A stretch of 31,469 nt of DNA from Eubacteriales bacterium. GTDB lineage: Bacteria; Bacillota_A; Clostridia; Christensenellales; Aristaeellaceae. Position 1 is the first letter of the stretch; each line of letters opens with the position of its first letter. Below the pieces are notes generated by a model. The model saw only the letters and a list, made by a program, of their open reading frames with translations. It had not been told where the DNA came from and ran no database searches. Location of the stretch: positions 1-31,469 of the forward strand of contig JARKQO010000392.1 in NCBI GenBank assembly GCA_029974855.1. Reading direction: 5' to 3'. A program made the position numbers and the translations under genes. Positions 1 through 7,977 of this stretch are shown piece by piece.

Positions 1-435
1 GCCGAGGCCGCCGGCGCGGACTTCGTGGGCGGCGAGGAAATGATCCAGAAGATCCAGTCCGAAAACTGGTTCGGCTTTGACGTCATGGTGGCCACCCCGG
101 ACATGATGGGCGTCATCGGCCGCGTCGGCCGGATCCTGGGCCCCAAGGGCCTCATGCCCAACCCCAAAAGCGGCACCGTCACCACGGACATCACCAAAGC
201 CGTCAACGACATCAAGGCCGGTAAGGTGGAGTACCGGGTGGACAAAACCGCCATCGTGCACTGCCCCATCGGCAAGGCTTCCTTTGGCGCCGAAAAGCTG
301 CGGGAGAACCTCACCAGCCTGATGGACGCCATCAACAAGGCCAAGCCCGCCGCCGCCAAGGGCACCTATGTGCGCTCTTTGTACCTGAGCTCCACCATGG
401 GCCCCGGCGTGAAGGTGAACCCGCTTAAGTTCTAA
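1..435 (+). CDS. rplA: 50S ribosomal protein L1 (C-terminal part; 5' end outside window)
   Basis: The reading frame is open from base 1 and ends at TAA 433-435, so the N-terminal part lies outside the window. The visible 144 residues carry the L1 core signature [16 protein letters not shown] and the family's C-terminal pattern ([35 protein letters not shown]). L1 binds 23S rRNA at the mobile stalk near the E site and in many bacteria also represses its own operon. rplK is expected just upstream, outside the window. The usual downstream neighbours rplJ and rplL are absent here; the next gene is convergent. The stop codon lies inside a 7-bp hairpin (421-439). Confidence 0.97.
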   Translation, partial: AEAAGADFVGGEEMIQKIQSENWFGFDVMVATPDMMGVIGRVGRILGPKGLMPNPKSGTVTTDITKAVNDIKAGKVEYRVDKTAIVHCPIGKASFGAEKLRENLTSLMDAINKAKPAAAKGTYVRSLYLSSTMGPGVKVNPLKF

Positions 436-464
436 GCGGGGACCAGGGGGGGGTACGGCGAGGC

Positions 465-511
465 GCAAGGGGTTTCACCCCTTGCATCCCCACCAGGGCC
501 TGAGGCCCTGG
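465..511. repeat. Two short GC-rich palindromes after rplA
   Basis: Two perfect hairpins lie back to back: an 8-bp stem at 465-485 (GCAAGGGG, CCCCTTGC) and an 8-bp stem at 493-511 (CCAGGGCC, GGCCCTGG). Neither has a T-run, so simple intrinsic terminators are unlikely. They resemble the palindromes at 602-648 and at 14451-14492 and probably belong to one dispersed intergenic repeat family. That grouping is my inference. Confidence 0.55.
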
Positions 512-551
512 ACCCGCTCTTTGAGAAGGGATAACATTTGAACAAGCCAAC

Positions 552-580
552 TAGCGCCCTGAGCAATGCTCAGGGCGCTA
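552..580. terminator. Long perfect hairpin between convergent genes
   Basis: Bases 552-565 are exactly complementary to 567-580, giving 12 to 14 bp of stem around a tiny loop. It lies between the end of rplA (plus) and the end of the sugar ABC operon (minus), where a bidirectional terminator is expected. There is only an A-rich or T-poor tail on either side, so a classical T-tract is lacking. Confidence 0.5.
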
Positions 581-585
581 ACGCT

Positions 586-648
586 TGCTAAAAAGGTGGG
601 TCAAGGGCGAAAGCCCTTGTCAGGTTTCCAAAGGGTGAAACCCTTTGG
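586..648 (-). terminator. Tandem hairpins ending the sugar ABC operon
   Basis: Read on the minus strand, a hairpin (arms CCAAAGGG/CCCTTTGG, 628-648) starts immediately after the stop codon of the second permease. It is followed by another (CAAGGGC/GCCCTTG, 602-619), and about 7 nt further there is a run of five T. The second hairpin plus T-run fits an intrinsic terminator. Both hairpins also fit the palindromic repeat family seen at 465-511 and 14451-14492. Confidence 0.55.
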
Positions 649-1488
649 TCAGCCCTTCACCGCTCCGGCGGCGACTCCCTTGGTGATCTGGTTTCTAAAA
701 ATGAAATAGAAGATCAGAATGGGAATCAAAGCCACTGTCAGGGAGGTAAACAGCTTTCCGTAATCCGAGCCCAAAGCGCCCGAGTAACGGCCCACCGCCG
801 CGGGGATGGCTTTGTATTTTTCGGTAGCCGTCATGAGGTTCATCAGAATGAACTCATTCCAGGTTCCGGTAAACGTGATGATCGCAAGGGTGACCGATAC
901 GGGGGTGCACATGGGGAAGACGATCCTGGTGAAGATCTTCATAAAGCTTGCCCCGTCGATCCTGGCCGACTCCAGCAGTTCGTTGTGGATGCTCTTGATA
1001 AAATCCGTACATAAATACACCCCCATGGGAAGCCCCAGCGCCACGTAGGGGATCAGCACCGCCAGACGGGTATTGTAAATCCCCGCGAAGTTCACCATCA
1101 GAATGAGGGGGATCAAAATCGACTGGAGGGTCAGGAGGATGCCCACAATAAACAGGCCGTGCAGCAATTTCGTAATTTTAAAGGGGATCTTGGCAAAGGC
1201 GTATCCCGCCATATTGGATAAGATCACCACCGCCACCACTGTCACCGCTGCATAAATCACGCTGTTCACAAAGAAGGTGAAAAATCTTCCCTGAATCCAG
1301 ACAAAAGGATAATTGCCAACATACCAAGTTGCGGGAAGCGAAAGCTTGTTGGTGGTAAGATACACCGTATTGGTTTTAAAGGACTGGACCACCAGCCAGA
1401 AAATGGGATAAACCGTCAAAACGGTAAACGCGATCATGATGATATAAACGACGATTTTGGCCGGCAGGGAAATATTACGGTTGTCCAT
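649..1488 (-). CDS. CUT1 sugar ABC transporter permease (MalG/UgpE type)
   Basis: This 279-residue integral membrane protein has about six predicted membrane segments, starting at residues 10-33. Its cytoplasmic EAA loop contains ESARIDGASFMKIFTRIVFPM-like residues, the contact for the ATPase. It is the second subunit of a carbohydrate uptake (CUT1) importer and starts 3 bp after the other permease gene stops, in the same operon. The operon has no ATPase gene. Such CUT1 systems often share a common MsmK/MalK-type ATPase encoded elsewhere. The substrate cannot be named from sequence alone. Confidence 0.92.
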   Translation of the reverse strand: MDNRNISLPAKIVVYIIMIAFTVLTVYPIFWLVVQSFKTNTVYLTTNKLSLPATWYVGNYPFVWIQGRFFTFFVNSVIYAAVTVVAVVILSNMAGYAFAKIPFKITKLLHGLFIVGILLTLQSILIPLILMVNFAGIYNTRLAVLIPYVALGLPMGVYLCTDFIKSIHNELLESARIDGASFMKIFTRIVFPMCTPVSVTLAIITFTGTWNEFILMNLMTATEKYKAIPAAVGRYSGALGSDYGKLFTSLTVALIPILIFYFIFRNQITKGVAAGAVKG

Positions 1489-1491
1489 TCG

Positions 1492-2394
1492 CTATTCCTC
1501 CTTGCTGCCGAAGGTTTTCCCCAATCGCTGGGTAATCACGATCAGCACCATGCTAATGAGTACCATCACCGTGGAAATAGCGTTGGCCAAAGGATAATTC
1601 GGCGCTCCCTGGAACGCTGACTGGTACATGAAAAGGGAAAGCACGCGGGTCTGGCCTGCGGGGCCGCCGCTGGTCATGGCATAGATCAGGTCAAAGGTCC
1701 TTAGGGACCCGGAGATGGCTAGTATCGCTGTGGTCACGATCACGCCCGACAGCGCGGGCAGGCTGATGTGCCAAAGGATTCTGGCTTCCTTGGCGCCGTC
1801 AATTCTGGCGGCTTCAATGATCGCGGGGTCGATGCGCTGCAAATTGGCCAGGAAGATAATCATGTAGAAGCCCGTGAACATCCATAGGATGACGATGAGC
1901 ACGGGAACCATGGGGGTGGTGTTCAGCGTAAATACCACGTCGGGGTTGAAAAGGCGGCGTACTTCCATCAGCACGGAGTTCCGCCCGTAAATGATGGCGT
2001 TGAAGAGCACGCCGATGATGATGGGCGATATCACATTGGGCAGATAGATCATCGTCTGGAAGAGACTGTTTCCTTTGCTGATCAGCTTTCGGGAAAGGAT
2101 GTAGGCCAGGATAAAGCCTAGGGGAATCTGGCCGAATACCGATACGGCCACGATGAGCAGATTGTTGCCCAGCGCCGTATAAAAGTTGCCCGCCGGTTCG
2201 GTAAACATCCAAATATAGCTTTTCAAGCCCACAAATTGAATGTCTGGATTCCCAAAAATCACACCGCCATTGTAATTGGTAAGGCTTAGCAAAATAGAAA
2301 AGATGGTGGGAAAGGCCACAACCGACAAGTAGATGATTACGGCTGGCAGAACCAACACCGCGTAGGATAGCCTTTTCTCTCTCTGAATTGTCAT
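1492..2394 (-). CDS. CUT1 sugar ABC transporter permease (MalF/UgpA type)
   Basis: A 300-residue membrane protein whose first membrane segment is at about residues 11-33. The EAA loop reads EAARIDGAKEARILWHISLP, diagnostic of MalF/UgpA-type permeases. It lies 52 bp downstream of the binding-protein gene and 3 bp upstream of the second permease gene, so the three are almost certainly co-transcribed. The protein should pair with the second permease to form the translocation channel. A long overlapping frame at 1814-2413 lacks any family motif and is a shadow. Confidence 0.92.
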   Translation of the reverse strand: MTIQREKRLSYAVLVLPAVIIYLSVVAFPTIFSILLSLTNYNGGVIFGNPDIQFVGLKSYIWMFTEPAGNFYTALGNNLLIVAVSVFGQIPLGFILAYILSRKLISKGNSLFQTMIYLPNVISPIIIGVLFNAIIYGRNSVLMEVRRLFNPDVVFTLNTTPMVPVLIVILWMFTGFYMIIFLANLQRIDPAIIEAARIDGAKEARILWHISLPALSGVIVTTAILAISGSLRTFDLIYAMTSGGPAGQTRVLSLFMYQSAFQGAPNYPLANAISTVMVLISMVLIVITQRLGKTFGSKEE

Positions 2395-2446
2395 ATGTAG
2401 CCTTTCCCTCCACCAGTTTCTACTTTACTTCATGCGCTACCGTTGT

Positions 2447-3784
2447 TTACTTAGCGGCTTTCCAAGCGTCAAAGGCATCCTGGGTGGCCTTGGCCACTTG
2501 GTCGGGGGTCTGGGTGCCCATGCCGATGGCCTGGAGGCCGTCGTTCAGCGGGGTGTACACGGGGCCCTCGAAGGCGCCGTCGATAACCACGGTGCTCTTG
2601 TCATACTCGTTGCCCAGGTTGGCGATGGCAATCTGCAGGGGCTCCAGGGTCAGAGTGGAGTAGTCGATGTCCACGCGGGAGGGGGTGGGCAGACCGCCGG
2701 TGGAGAGCCGGTAGGTCAGCACTTCGCGGCCGGAGAGCCACTTCACCAGTTCCCAGGCGGCTTCCAGCTTGGCGGAACCGTCTTCCAGGGCCGCGCTGAT
2801 ACCATAGCCGGTGCCCAGCACAGCGGAGTTGGACTTGTTGATCTTCACGCCGTCCACGTCGATGTCGGGGAACACGGTGATCTTGAAGTTGGCCTGACGC
2901 TCGGGGGTGATCAGAGCCTGGCCGGTGGTGACGTCGGTGATGAAGGCTCCTGCACGCCAGTCGCCGTCAATGTAGTAGGCGGCAGTGTTGGTGGAGAACA
3001 GGCCGGGGCCTTCGCCGTAGCCAATGGCAAGGGTGGCGGGATCGATGACCTTGTCGGCGTAGATCTGATTCACGAAGTTCAGAGCGGCCACGAAATCAGG
3101 ATCGGTGAACTTGGCTTCGCCGCCCAGAATCTTCTGCTCCCAGCCTTCGCCGCAGAAACGGCCGGCAATCAGGGAGAACAGGCAGGACTGCATGACCCAG
3201 GTGTCCTGGTTGGGCATCAGGACGCAGTCATAGCCCTTGGCGGCCAGCACGGGAACCTGAGCCACCAGCTCGGAATAGGTCGTGGCGGGCTCCAGGCCGC
3301 AATCCTTCAGCACTTCCATGTTTACATAGAAAGCGTTGGTGGCGGTAACGCCGTTGGGGATCATCGCCAGATAGCCGCCAGCCTGCTGGGTGCCGTCCAT
3401 CGTCAGGGGCAGATAGTACTGGGCCAGTCCGTCGCGCCCAACCAGGGGCCCCAGGTCCTTGAGCAGCTGCTTGGTGTGCAGGGTGGTGGAACGCCCGGAG
3501 GGCCACACGTAGAGCACGTCCGGCAGAGTGCCCGCCGCGGCGAACGCTTCGGTCGCCTGGTGGAAGGGCTCGTTGAATTCGTCCTGCAGGACGATCTTGA
3601 TGTCGGGATGAGCCGCTTCAAAGGCTTCCCAGACCGTCGAGGTCTCTTCCAGGGCGTTGGGGGAGGTCATGTCGCGATAGTTCAGCACGCGAAGTTCGAC
3701 GACTTCGTCCGCGCTGCTGACGGCCATACCGGCAACCAGCAGACACATTGCCATGACAAGGGCTGACAGACGTTTGAGCATCAT
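2447..3784 (-). CDS. Extracellular sugar-binding protein of CUT1 ABC transporter
   Basis: A 445-residue family-1 type solute-binding protein. Residues 1-25 form a signal peptide with a signal-peptidase-I-like end (SSA before DEVVELRV) and no lipobox cysteine. The mature part shows the typical pattern: VWEAFEAAHPDIKI near the N-terminus, then TLPDVLYVW, and a late AAWELVKWLSG. It would deliver a sugar or oligosaccharide to the permeases encoded just downstream. The start is the first of two adjacent ATGs, with GGAGGG 8 bp upstream. The lack of a lipid anchor is unusual for a monoderm Firmicute. Confidence 0.93.
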   Translation of the reverse strand: MMLKRLSALVMAMCLLVAGMAVSSADEVVELRVLNYRDMTSPNALEETSTVWEAFEAAHPDIKIVLQDEFNEPFHQATEAFAAAGTLPDVLYVWPSGRSTTLHTKQLLKDLGPLVGRDGLAQYYLPLTMDGTQQAGGYLAMIPNGVTATNAFYVNMEVLKDCGLEPATTYSELVAQVPVLAAKGYDCVLMPNQDTWVMQSCLFSLIAGRFCGEGWEQKILGGEAKFTDPDFVAALNFVNQIYADKVIDPATLAIGYGEGPGLFSTNTAAYYIDGDWRAGAFITDVTTGQALITPERQANFKITVFPDIDVDGVKINKSNSAVLGTGYGISAALEDGSAKLEAAWELVKWLSGREVLTYRLSTGGLPTPSRVDIDYSTLTLEPLQIAIANLGNEYDKSTVVIDGAFEGPVYTPLNDGLQAIGMGTQTPDQVAKATQDAFDAWKAAK

Positions 3785-3810
3785 TGTGTATTCCCTCCAT
3801 ATTTATATTT

Positions 3811-3826
3811 TTGGCCATCCGGCCAA
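3811..3826. promoter_or_regulatory. Inverted repeat upstream of sugar-binding-protein gene (putative operator)
   Basis: TTGGCC-ATCC-GGCCAA is a perfect 6-bp inverted repeat 27 bp upstream of the binding-protein start. On the minus strand a TATGAT -10-like box lies slightly further upstream (about 3838-3843), so the repeat sits in the early transcribed region. That is a common repressor position. No matching regulator is adjacent. The interval 3785-4019 otherwise shows only a weak TTGCGG/CCGCAA hairpin near 3894-3912. Confidence 0.4.
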
Positions 3827-4019
3827 TCCAGTATTTATCATAACTGATCGTATATCTATTTGTCCTGGTTTTTCGTTGCCTTTTTTTGTACCCGCTTGCG
3901 GATTTGCCGCAACCACCCCAAAGCCCTGGCATTTGGCCATTTCTGATGCTGTCCTCCAGACGGCGCCTTTCCGAAACGCCTTAGAATTCCCAAAGCCGCC
4001 ACAGGGCTTATGCCTGAAT

Positions 4020-4960
4020 TCACGGGCGTTTCTCCCCGTCGATCCGGCGCACCACCCCATGGGTGTAGGGGGTAAAATGCTTCCCCCAGAACCCGTAGGC
4101 GGTTGGGTTGAAGCTCTCATAATCCACCCCCAGCCGCCGGTACCCCTCCCCGTGCAGCCCGTTCATCACATGGCGCAGCAGCAAATCAAATACCCCCTGG
4201 CCCCGGTATGGCTCCAGCAGATAGGCCCCGCAGATATTCAGCATGTCCGGGGCCTGGCAAAGGAAATTCTCCCCCTCTTCCTTGCATTCCAGATAGCCGA
4301 TGGGGTTGCCCCGGTCCCAGGCCGCCCATATCCGGGCCTCCCGGCGCTGTATCCTTTCCGCCGGGCCTTGGTCATAGGCCCTTTGGCAGCACATCAGGCA
4401 GGGGGACTGCTCCAAATGCCGGATCAGGCCGTGGTACAGCGGCGTCACACAGGCGGCCTCCCCGGGGGAAAGCTCCCTAAAGGAATAGGGGCTTTCCGCC
4501 GTTTCGCCCCTGTCCAGAAGGCGGATGGCGTCCATGCACCGCAGCCCAAACGCCAAAGTGTACATGGCTTCCCCGGCGGCCCGGTCGTGGGCGTAGAGGG
4601 CTATGCCGTGGCTGAGGGCCCCTGCTGCACCCATTTTTCCGCGGCGGCCTGATAGAGCTTCCGGTACAGGCCTTCCCGGCCTTTTTCCTTGGCGCCGTGG
4701 GCGTGAAGGGGGGACCATGCCCCCCGCAGGCCCGCAGTGCCAAAGGCATTGTCCAAAGGCGGATAGGCGCACAGAAATCCCAGTACCTCCCCTCCCTCCA
4801 GGGCTGCCACCCCCAGGCCGTTTTGGGCAAATTCCTCCAGGTCAGGCTTCGGAGCCGCCTCCGGGAGGGCGGGAACAAGGGCCCGCTCCTCCTGGAGGTT
4901 TTCCCTCACAAGGTCCAGGGCCCCCCGAAGATGCTCCCGGGTAAAATCCACGATCCTCAT
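4020..4960 (-). pseudogene. GNAT family N-acetyltransferase, frameshifted
   Basis: Two overlapping minus-strand frames together make one GNAT-like protein of about 310 residues. The first runs from ATG 4960 (MRIVDFTREHLRGAL) to about 4620. The second continues with ALSHGIALYAHDRAAGEAMYTL to the stop at 4020 and includes a second acetyltransferase-like block (ICGAYLLEPYRGQGVFDLLL, with R/Q-G-x-G). The junction falls in a GGGG run (4619-4622 on the plus strand); one extra G would restore a continuous frame. Either the gene is inactivated by a 1-base deletion or the base call is wrong. The substrate is unknown. Confidence 0.8.
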
Positions 4961-5124
4961 TGGCCGTAACCCCCTTCTCCCGATGCGCCCATGCTCCGCA
5001 CAGTCCACCGCGTCCTGCCGCCGGGCCGCTTGCCATCCTTTGGGTTTGATGTTATGATGAAAACCACTTCCCGGGTCAGTCCAGCTTCATTCCCATATGC
5101 TTGCACAGAAAGGATGTCGGCCCC

Positions 5125-6351
5125 ATGATCGTCCGAAAAATCAAGGCCTCCGAGCTCAGGCGGGTTCAGGAGCTCTGTTCCGTCGCCTTTGAATTCTCCC
5201 TCCAGGAGGATAAAACCTCCCAGCAGATGCTGGAGGAGATGACCCAAAATCCCCAAAGCCGCCTGGACGCCAACTGGCAATCCCAATGGGCGGCCTTTGA
5301 GGACGACGACCAGACCATGATGAGCGGCTTCGCGGCCATCCCCTATCCCATCCACTTTGACGGCCACCACTGCGGCATGGTGGGCATTGGGGGCGTGGCC
5401 ACCTTCCCCCCTTACCGCCGCCGGGGCGGCATCCGGGCCTGCTTTGAAATGGCCCTGCCGGAGATGTATGAAAGCGGGGCCGTGTTCTCCTACCTCTATC
5501 CCTTCTCCACCGCCTACTACCGCAAGTTCGGCTATGAAATGTGCTGCGAGAACCGGCGCTGGAAGCTGCTCATCGAAAAGCTGCCCCACACGCCCCTGGA
5601 GGGAAGCCTCCATTTTGTGGAGCAGGGCAACCTCCTGCTGGAGGACATCCAGGCCGTGTACCGGGTCTGGCAGGAGCGCTTCAACATGATGGTGGTGGGA
5701 GGGGACATTGAGTTCGCCTGGGTAAAAAAGAGCAACCCCTTCAAGGACCAGGTGTACACCTATGTGTACCGGGCTGCCAACGGCCAGCCCAAGGCCTACG
5801 CCTCCTTCCAGAAGACCGACGACCCGGACGGCCGGAACCTGCTGTGCAAGCGCTTCCTGTTCACGGACCCGGAGGGCTTCTACGGCATGATGAACCTCTT
5901 TGTGAGCCTGGCGGCGGACCACCGCTTTGTGACCTTCCTCCTGCCCTCCAGCCTGGATATCTCCCCTTTGCTGCCGGAATGGTCCATGGGGGCGGGCCAA
6001 TGGGAAAGCTCCCTCAACGGCATGGCCCGGGTGGTGAACGTGAAGGAGGCCCTGGGCATGGCCCGGACCCGGGGGGAGGGAGCCCTGGTGCTGGAGATCC
6101 GGGACGGGCAGATTCCCCAGAACAATGGCCGCTTTGCCATCGCCTACGGGGACGGGGTGGTACAGGAAGTGACCCGAACCGACGCCGCGCCGGACGCCAC
6201 TTTGACGATCCCGGAGTTTTCCCGGCTGCTCCTGGGGGTGTATGACATTTCCGCTTTGCCCCTGCTGCCGGGGGTAACGGTGCATTCCTCCGCCGAAAAG
6301 CTGTCGGCTCTGTTCTTCCAAAAGCCTTTGCACATTACGGAATACTTCTAG
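5125..6351 (+). CDS. Eis-like GNAT N-acetyltransferase with C-terminal SCP2-like domain
   Basis: A 408-residue protein of the Eis type. The N-terminal GNAT domain includes MVGIGGVATFPPYRRRGGI, where VATFPPYRRRG is the acetyl-CoA binding motif A. It is followed by FSYLYPFSTAYYRKFGYE, a typical Eis motif. A second GNAT-like middle domain follows, and the C-terminal 100 residues match the sterol-carrier-like fold of this family (DATLTIPEFSRLLLG). Family length is about 400 residues. Eis proteins acetylate amines; some members modify aminoglycosides, but the substrate here is unknown. An in-frame TTG at 5101 is possible, but ATG 5125, 10 bp after AAAGGA, fits better. Confidence 0.88.
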   Translation: MIVRKIKASELRRVQELCSVAFEFSLQEDKTSQQMLEEMTQNPQSRLDANWQSQWAAFEDDDQTMMSGFAAIPYPIHFDGHHCGMVGIGGVATFPPYRRRGGIRACFEMALPEMYESGAVFSYLYPFSTAYYRKFGYEMCCENRRWKLLIEKLPHTPLEGSLHFVEQGNLLLEDIQAVYRVWQERFNMMVVGGDIEFAWVKKSNPFKDQVYTYVYRAANGQPKAYASFQKTDDPDGRNLLCKRFLFTDPEGFYGMMNLFVSLAADHRFVTFLLPSSLDISPLLPEWSMGAGQWESSLNGMARVVNVKEALGMARTRGEGALVLEIRDGQIPQNNGRFAIAYGDGVVQEVTRTDAAPDATLTIPEFSRLLLGVYDISALPLLPGVTVHSSAEKLSALFFQKPLHITEYF

Positions 6352-6421
6352 GCTTCCCTTGCGCCAAGCCGGACTCTTTCATTTTGTAGACTGCCCGCCA
6401 TAAGCCTTTTGGACTTTCATA

Positions 6422-6427
6422 TATAAT
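6422..6427 (+). promoter_or_regulatory. TATAAT -10 box for the XRE gene
   Basis: A perfect TATAAT is centred about 20 bp before the ATG at 6445, which implies a very short 5' leader. No good -35 hexamer is found 16 to 18 bp upstream, so the promoter may be weak or activator dependent. Confidence 0.4.
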
Positions 6428-6444
6428 GGCACCGGGTGAAGTGT

Positions 6445-6666
6445 ATGAAATATCGATTGCGTGATTTGCGCGAAGATAAGGATTTATCGCAAAAAGCGGT
6501 TGCGCTTTATTTGCGTTGCGATCAATCGCTGTATTCAAAATATGAGCGTGATGAACGCGAACTGCCTTTGCCTTTTGCGGTCAAGCTGGCAAAATTGTAT
6601 GAAACCAGCGTGGATTATCTGCTGAATCTCACGGATCGGAAGGAACCATATCCTCGCAAAAAATAG
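6445..6666 (+). CDS. Small XRE-family helix-turn-helix regulator
   Basis: A 73-residue Cro/CI-type DNA-binding protein that is essentially only an HTH domain. LRDLREDKDLSQKAVALYL forms helices 1-2, YSKYERDERELPLPFAVKL the recognition region, and AKLYETSVDYLLNLTD the typical XRE end. An upstream in-frame GTG (6436) is possible, but the ATG at 6445 gives the family's usual start. The base composition is lower in GC than its neighbours. It stands alone between a GNAT gene and the convergent mgl operon and shares a terminator with the latter. Its targets are unknown. Confidence 0.88.
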   Translation: MKYRLRDLREDKDLSQKAVALYLRCDQSLYSKYERDERELPLPFAVKLAKLYETSVDYLLNLTDRKEPYPRKK

Positions 6667-6690
6667 GGAACCAGTGTTGGCAAAATTACG

Positions 6691-6720
6691 CGGGGCTGTG
6701 GCAAAAACGCCACAGCCCCG
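6691..6720. terminator. Bidirectional terminator between XRE gene and mgl operon
   Basis: A perfect 12-bp stem (CGGGGCTGTGGC / GCCACAGCCCCG) closes a 6-nt A-rich loop. On the plus strand it is followed by TTT and a pyrimidine-rich stretch. On the minus strand a TTTT follows after four bases. It lies between two convergent transcription units. Confidence 0.8.
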
Positions 6721-6745
6721 TTTCATGCTTTCCTCTTTCGCTTCC

Positions 6746-6943
6746 TTACCCCGCCCGGCCCCGGATCATGCCCAGCACGATAAACACCACCACGGCAATC
6801 CCCAGCAATACCAGAATGGTGTCCAGCACCCACAGGGGCATGCGCAGCTTCTCGTAGATCCGTTCCTTGGCGTTGGCGGGGCCGGAGGGGGCGATAGCCT
6901 CCCCCCGGGTCACCACCTGGTCCTGTTCATACCGCTGCTTCAA
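6746..6943 (-). CDS. Small single-pass membrane protein at the end of the mgl operon
   Basis: A 65-residue protein, apparently starting at TTG 6943 with AGAGAGG 6 bp upstream and only 12 bp after the permease stop. Residues 1-35 are polar. Residues 36-60 (PLWVLDTILVLLGIAVVVF) form one membrane helix, and the end is basic (RGRAG). No known family is recognised. The tight spacing and the terminator directly downstream argue that it is a real fourth gene of the operon, perhaps a small partner of the permease. That role is inference. The non-ATG start lowers confidence slightly. Confidence 0.7.
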   Translation of the reverse strand: MKQRYEQDQVVTRGEAIAPSGPANAKERIYEKLRMPLWVLDTILVLLGIAVVVFIVLGMIRGRAG

Positions 6944-6955
6944 GGCAAGCCTCTC

Positions 6956-7966
6956 TTACTTCTTGGCCAGGTACTTGCGCAGGTCCAGCGCCACGGCGAT
7001 GATGATCACCAAGCCCTGCACGATGTAGGTGTAGCTGGTTTCGATGCCCATGAACTGCATGGCGATTTTCAGCAGCTCAAACACCAGCACGCCGATCAAA
7101 ATGCTGCTGATCTTGCCCACGCCGCCGTTGACGGATACGCCGCCGATGGTGCAGCCCGCGATGGCCTCCAGCTCGTAGCCCATGGCGGTGTTCACCGACG
7201 CGCCTCCGGCCCGGCAGCCGATGAGGAACCCGCACAGGCCGTAGAGCATCCCCGCCAGCATGTAGATTTTGATCTTGGTTTTGGTGACGTTCACCCCCGC
7301 CACCTCGGCGGCGTTTTCGTTTCCGCCGATGGCGTACATGTACTTGCCGTGGCGGGTTTTATAGTAAAGGAAGGCCATGGCCAATCCTACCCCCAGGGCG
7401 ATCAGCGCCACATAGCTGAAGATGGGGTTGAACACATAGCCCGTGGCCAGCCGGGTGTAGTCCGAGCGCAGACCGCCGATGGGGGCGGCTCCGGTATACA
7501 CCAGGCACACGCCGTACACCAAGGTCTGCATGCCCAAGGTGGCGATGAAGGGCGGCACCTTGAAGAAGGAGATAACGCCGCCGTTGATGGTGCCCACGAT
7601 TCCGCCCAAGGCCACCACGATGGCCACCACCAGCAAAATGGGCAGGTCCCCCATTTCAGGGTATATTTTCTGGGAGTAGCCCACCTTTTGCAGCAAAATG
7701 GCGGACACGCAGGCCGCCAAGCCAGCCGTCCGGCCCGCGGACAGGTCCGTGCCCTTGGTGATCAGGCAGCCGGACACCCCCACGGCGATGATGAAGCGCA
7801 CAGCCGTGTTGCTGAGCAGGTTCCTTAGGTTGGCCTCGGAGATGAAGTTGGGCCTGGCGATGCTCACGGCGATGGCGATGAGGATGATGCCCACGATGAT
7901 GGCGTTATTGAGCAGAATGGTGCCCACGGATGAAAATCCGGATCTTCTTTGCGTCTCCAGTTGCAT
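6956..7966 (-). CDS. mglC: Galactose/glucose-type ABC transporter permease (MglC-like)
   Basis: A 336-residue CUT2 permease. After a short cytoplasmic start, hydrophobic segments run through the length of the protein. Family motifs are TKGTDLSAGRTAGLAACVSA, the NGGVISFFKVPPFIATLGMQ loop, AIGGNENAAEVAGVNV (the conserved GGN-AA-GV contact for the ATPase) and AGCTIGGVSVNGGVG. It forms the homodimeric channel for a monosaccharide. The gene lies 11 bp downstream of the ATPase gene. A galactose/glucose substrate is supported by the MglB-like binding protein in the operon rather than by the permease itself. Confidence 0.93.
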   Translation of the reverse strand: MQLETQRRSGFSSVGTILLNNAIIVGIILIAIAVSIARPNFISEANLRNLLSNTAVRFIIAVGVSGCLITKGTDLSAGRTAGLAACVSAILLQKVGYSQKIYPEMGDLPILLVVAIVVALGGIVGTINGGVISFFKVPPFIATLGMQTLVYGVCLVYTGAAPIGGLRSDYTRLATGYVFNPIFSYVALIALGVGLAMAFLYYKTRHGKYMYAIGGNENAAEVAGVNVTKTKIKIYMLAGMLYGLCGFLIGCRAGGASVNTAMGYELEAIAGCTIGGVSVNGGVGKISSILIGVLVFELLKIAMQFMGIETSYTYIVQGLVIIIAVALDLRKYLAKK

Positions 7967-7977
7967 GCTCAGCCCTC

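Noticed and set aside
538..591. Seventeen-codon frame from TTG 538 spanning the long hairpin after rplA (possible leader peptide)
   Set aside because: The weak start and the lack of any downstream same-strand gene make an attenuator peptide unlikely.
2432..3766. Long plus-strand open frame of 444 codons over the CUT1 binding-protein gene
   Set aside because: It is composed of G/V/H/Q-rich sequence typical of the reverse complement of a GC-rich gene, and has no family motif. The minus-strand gene has a signal peptide, RBS and family features.
6674..7828. Plus-strand open frames over the mgl operon (also 8002-9297 and 9547-10530)
   Set aside because: All are antisense shadows of strongly supported minus-strand genes.
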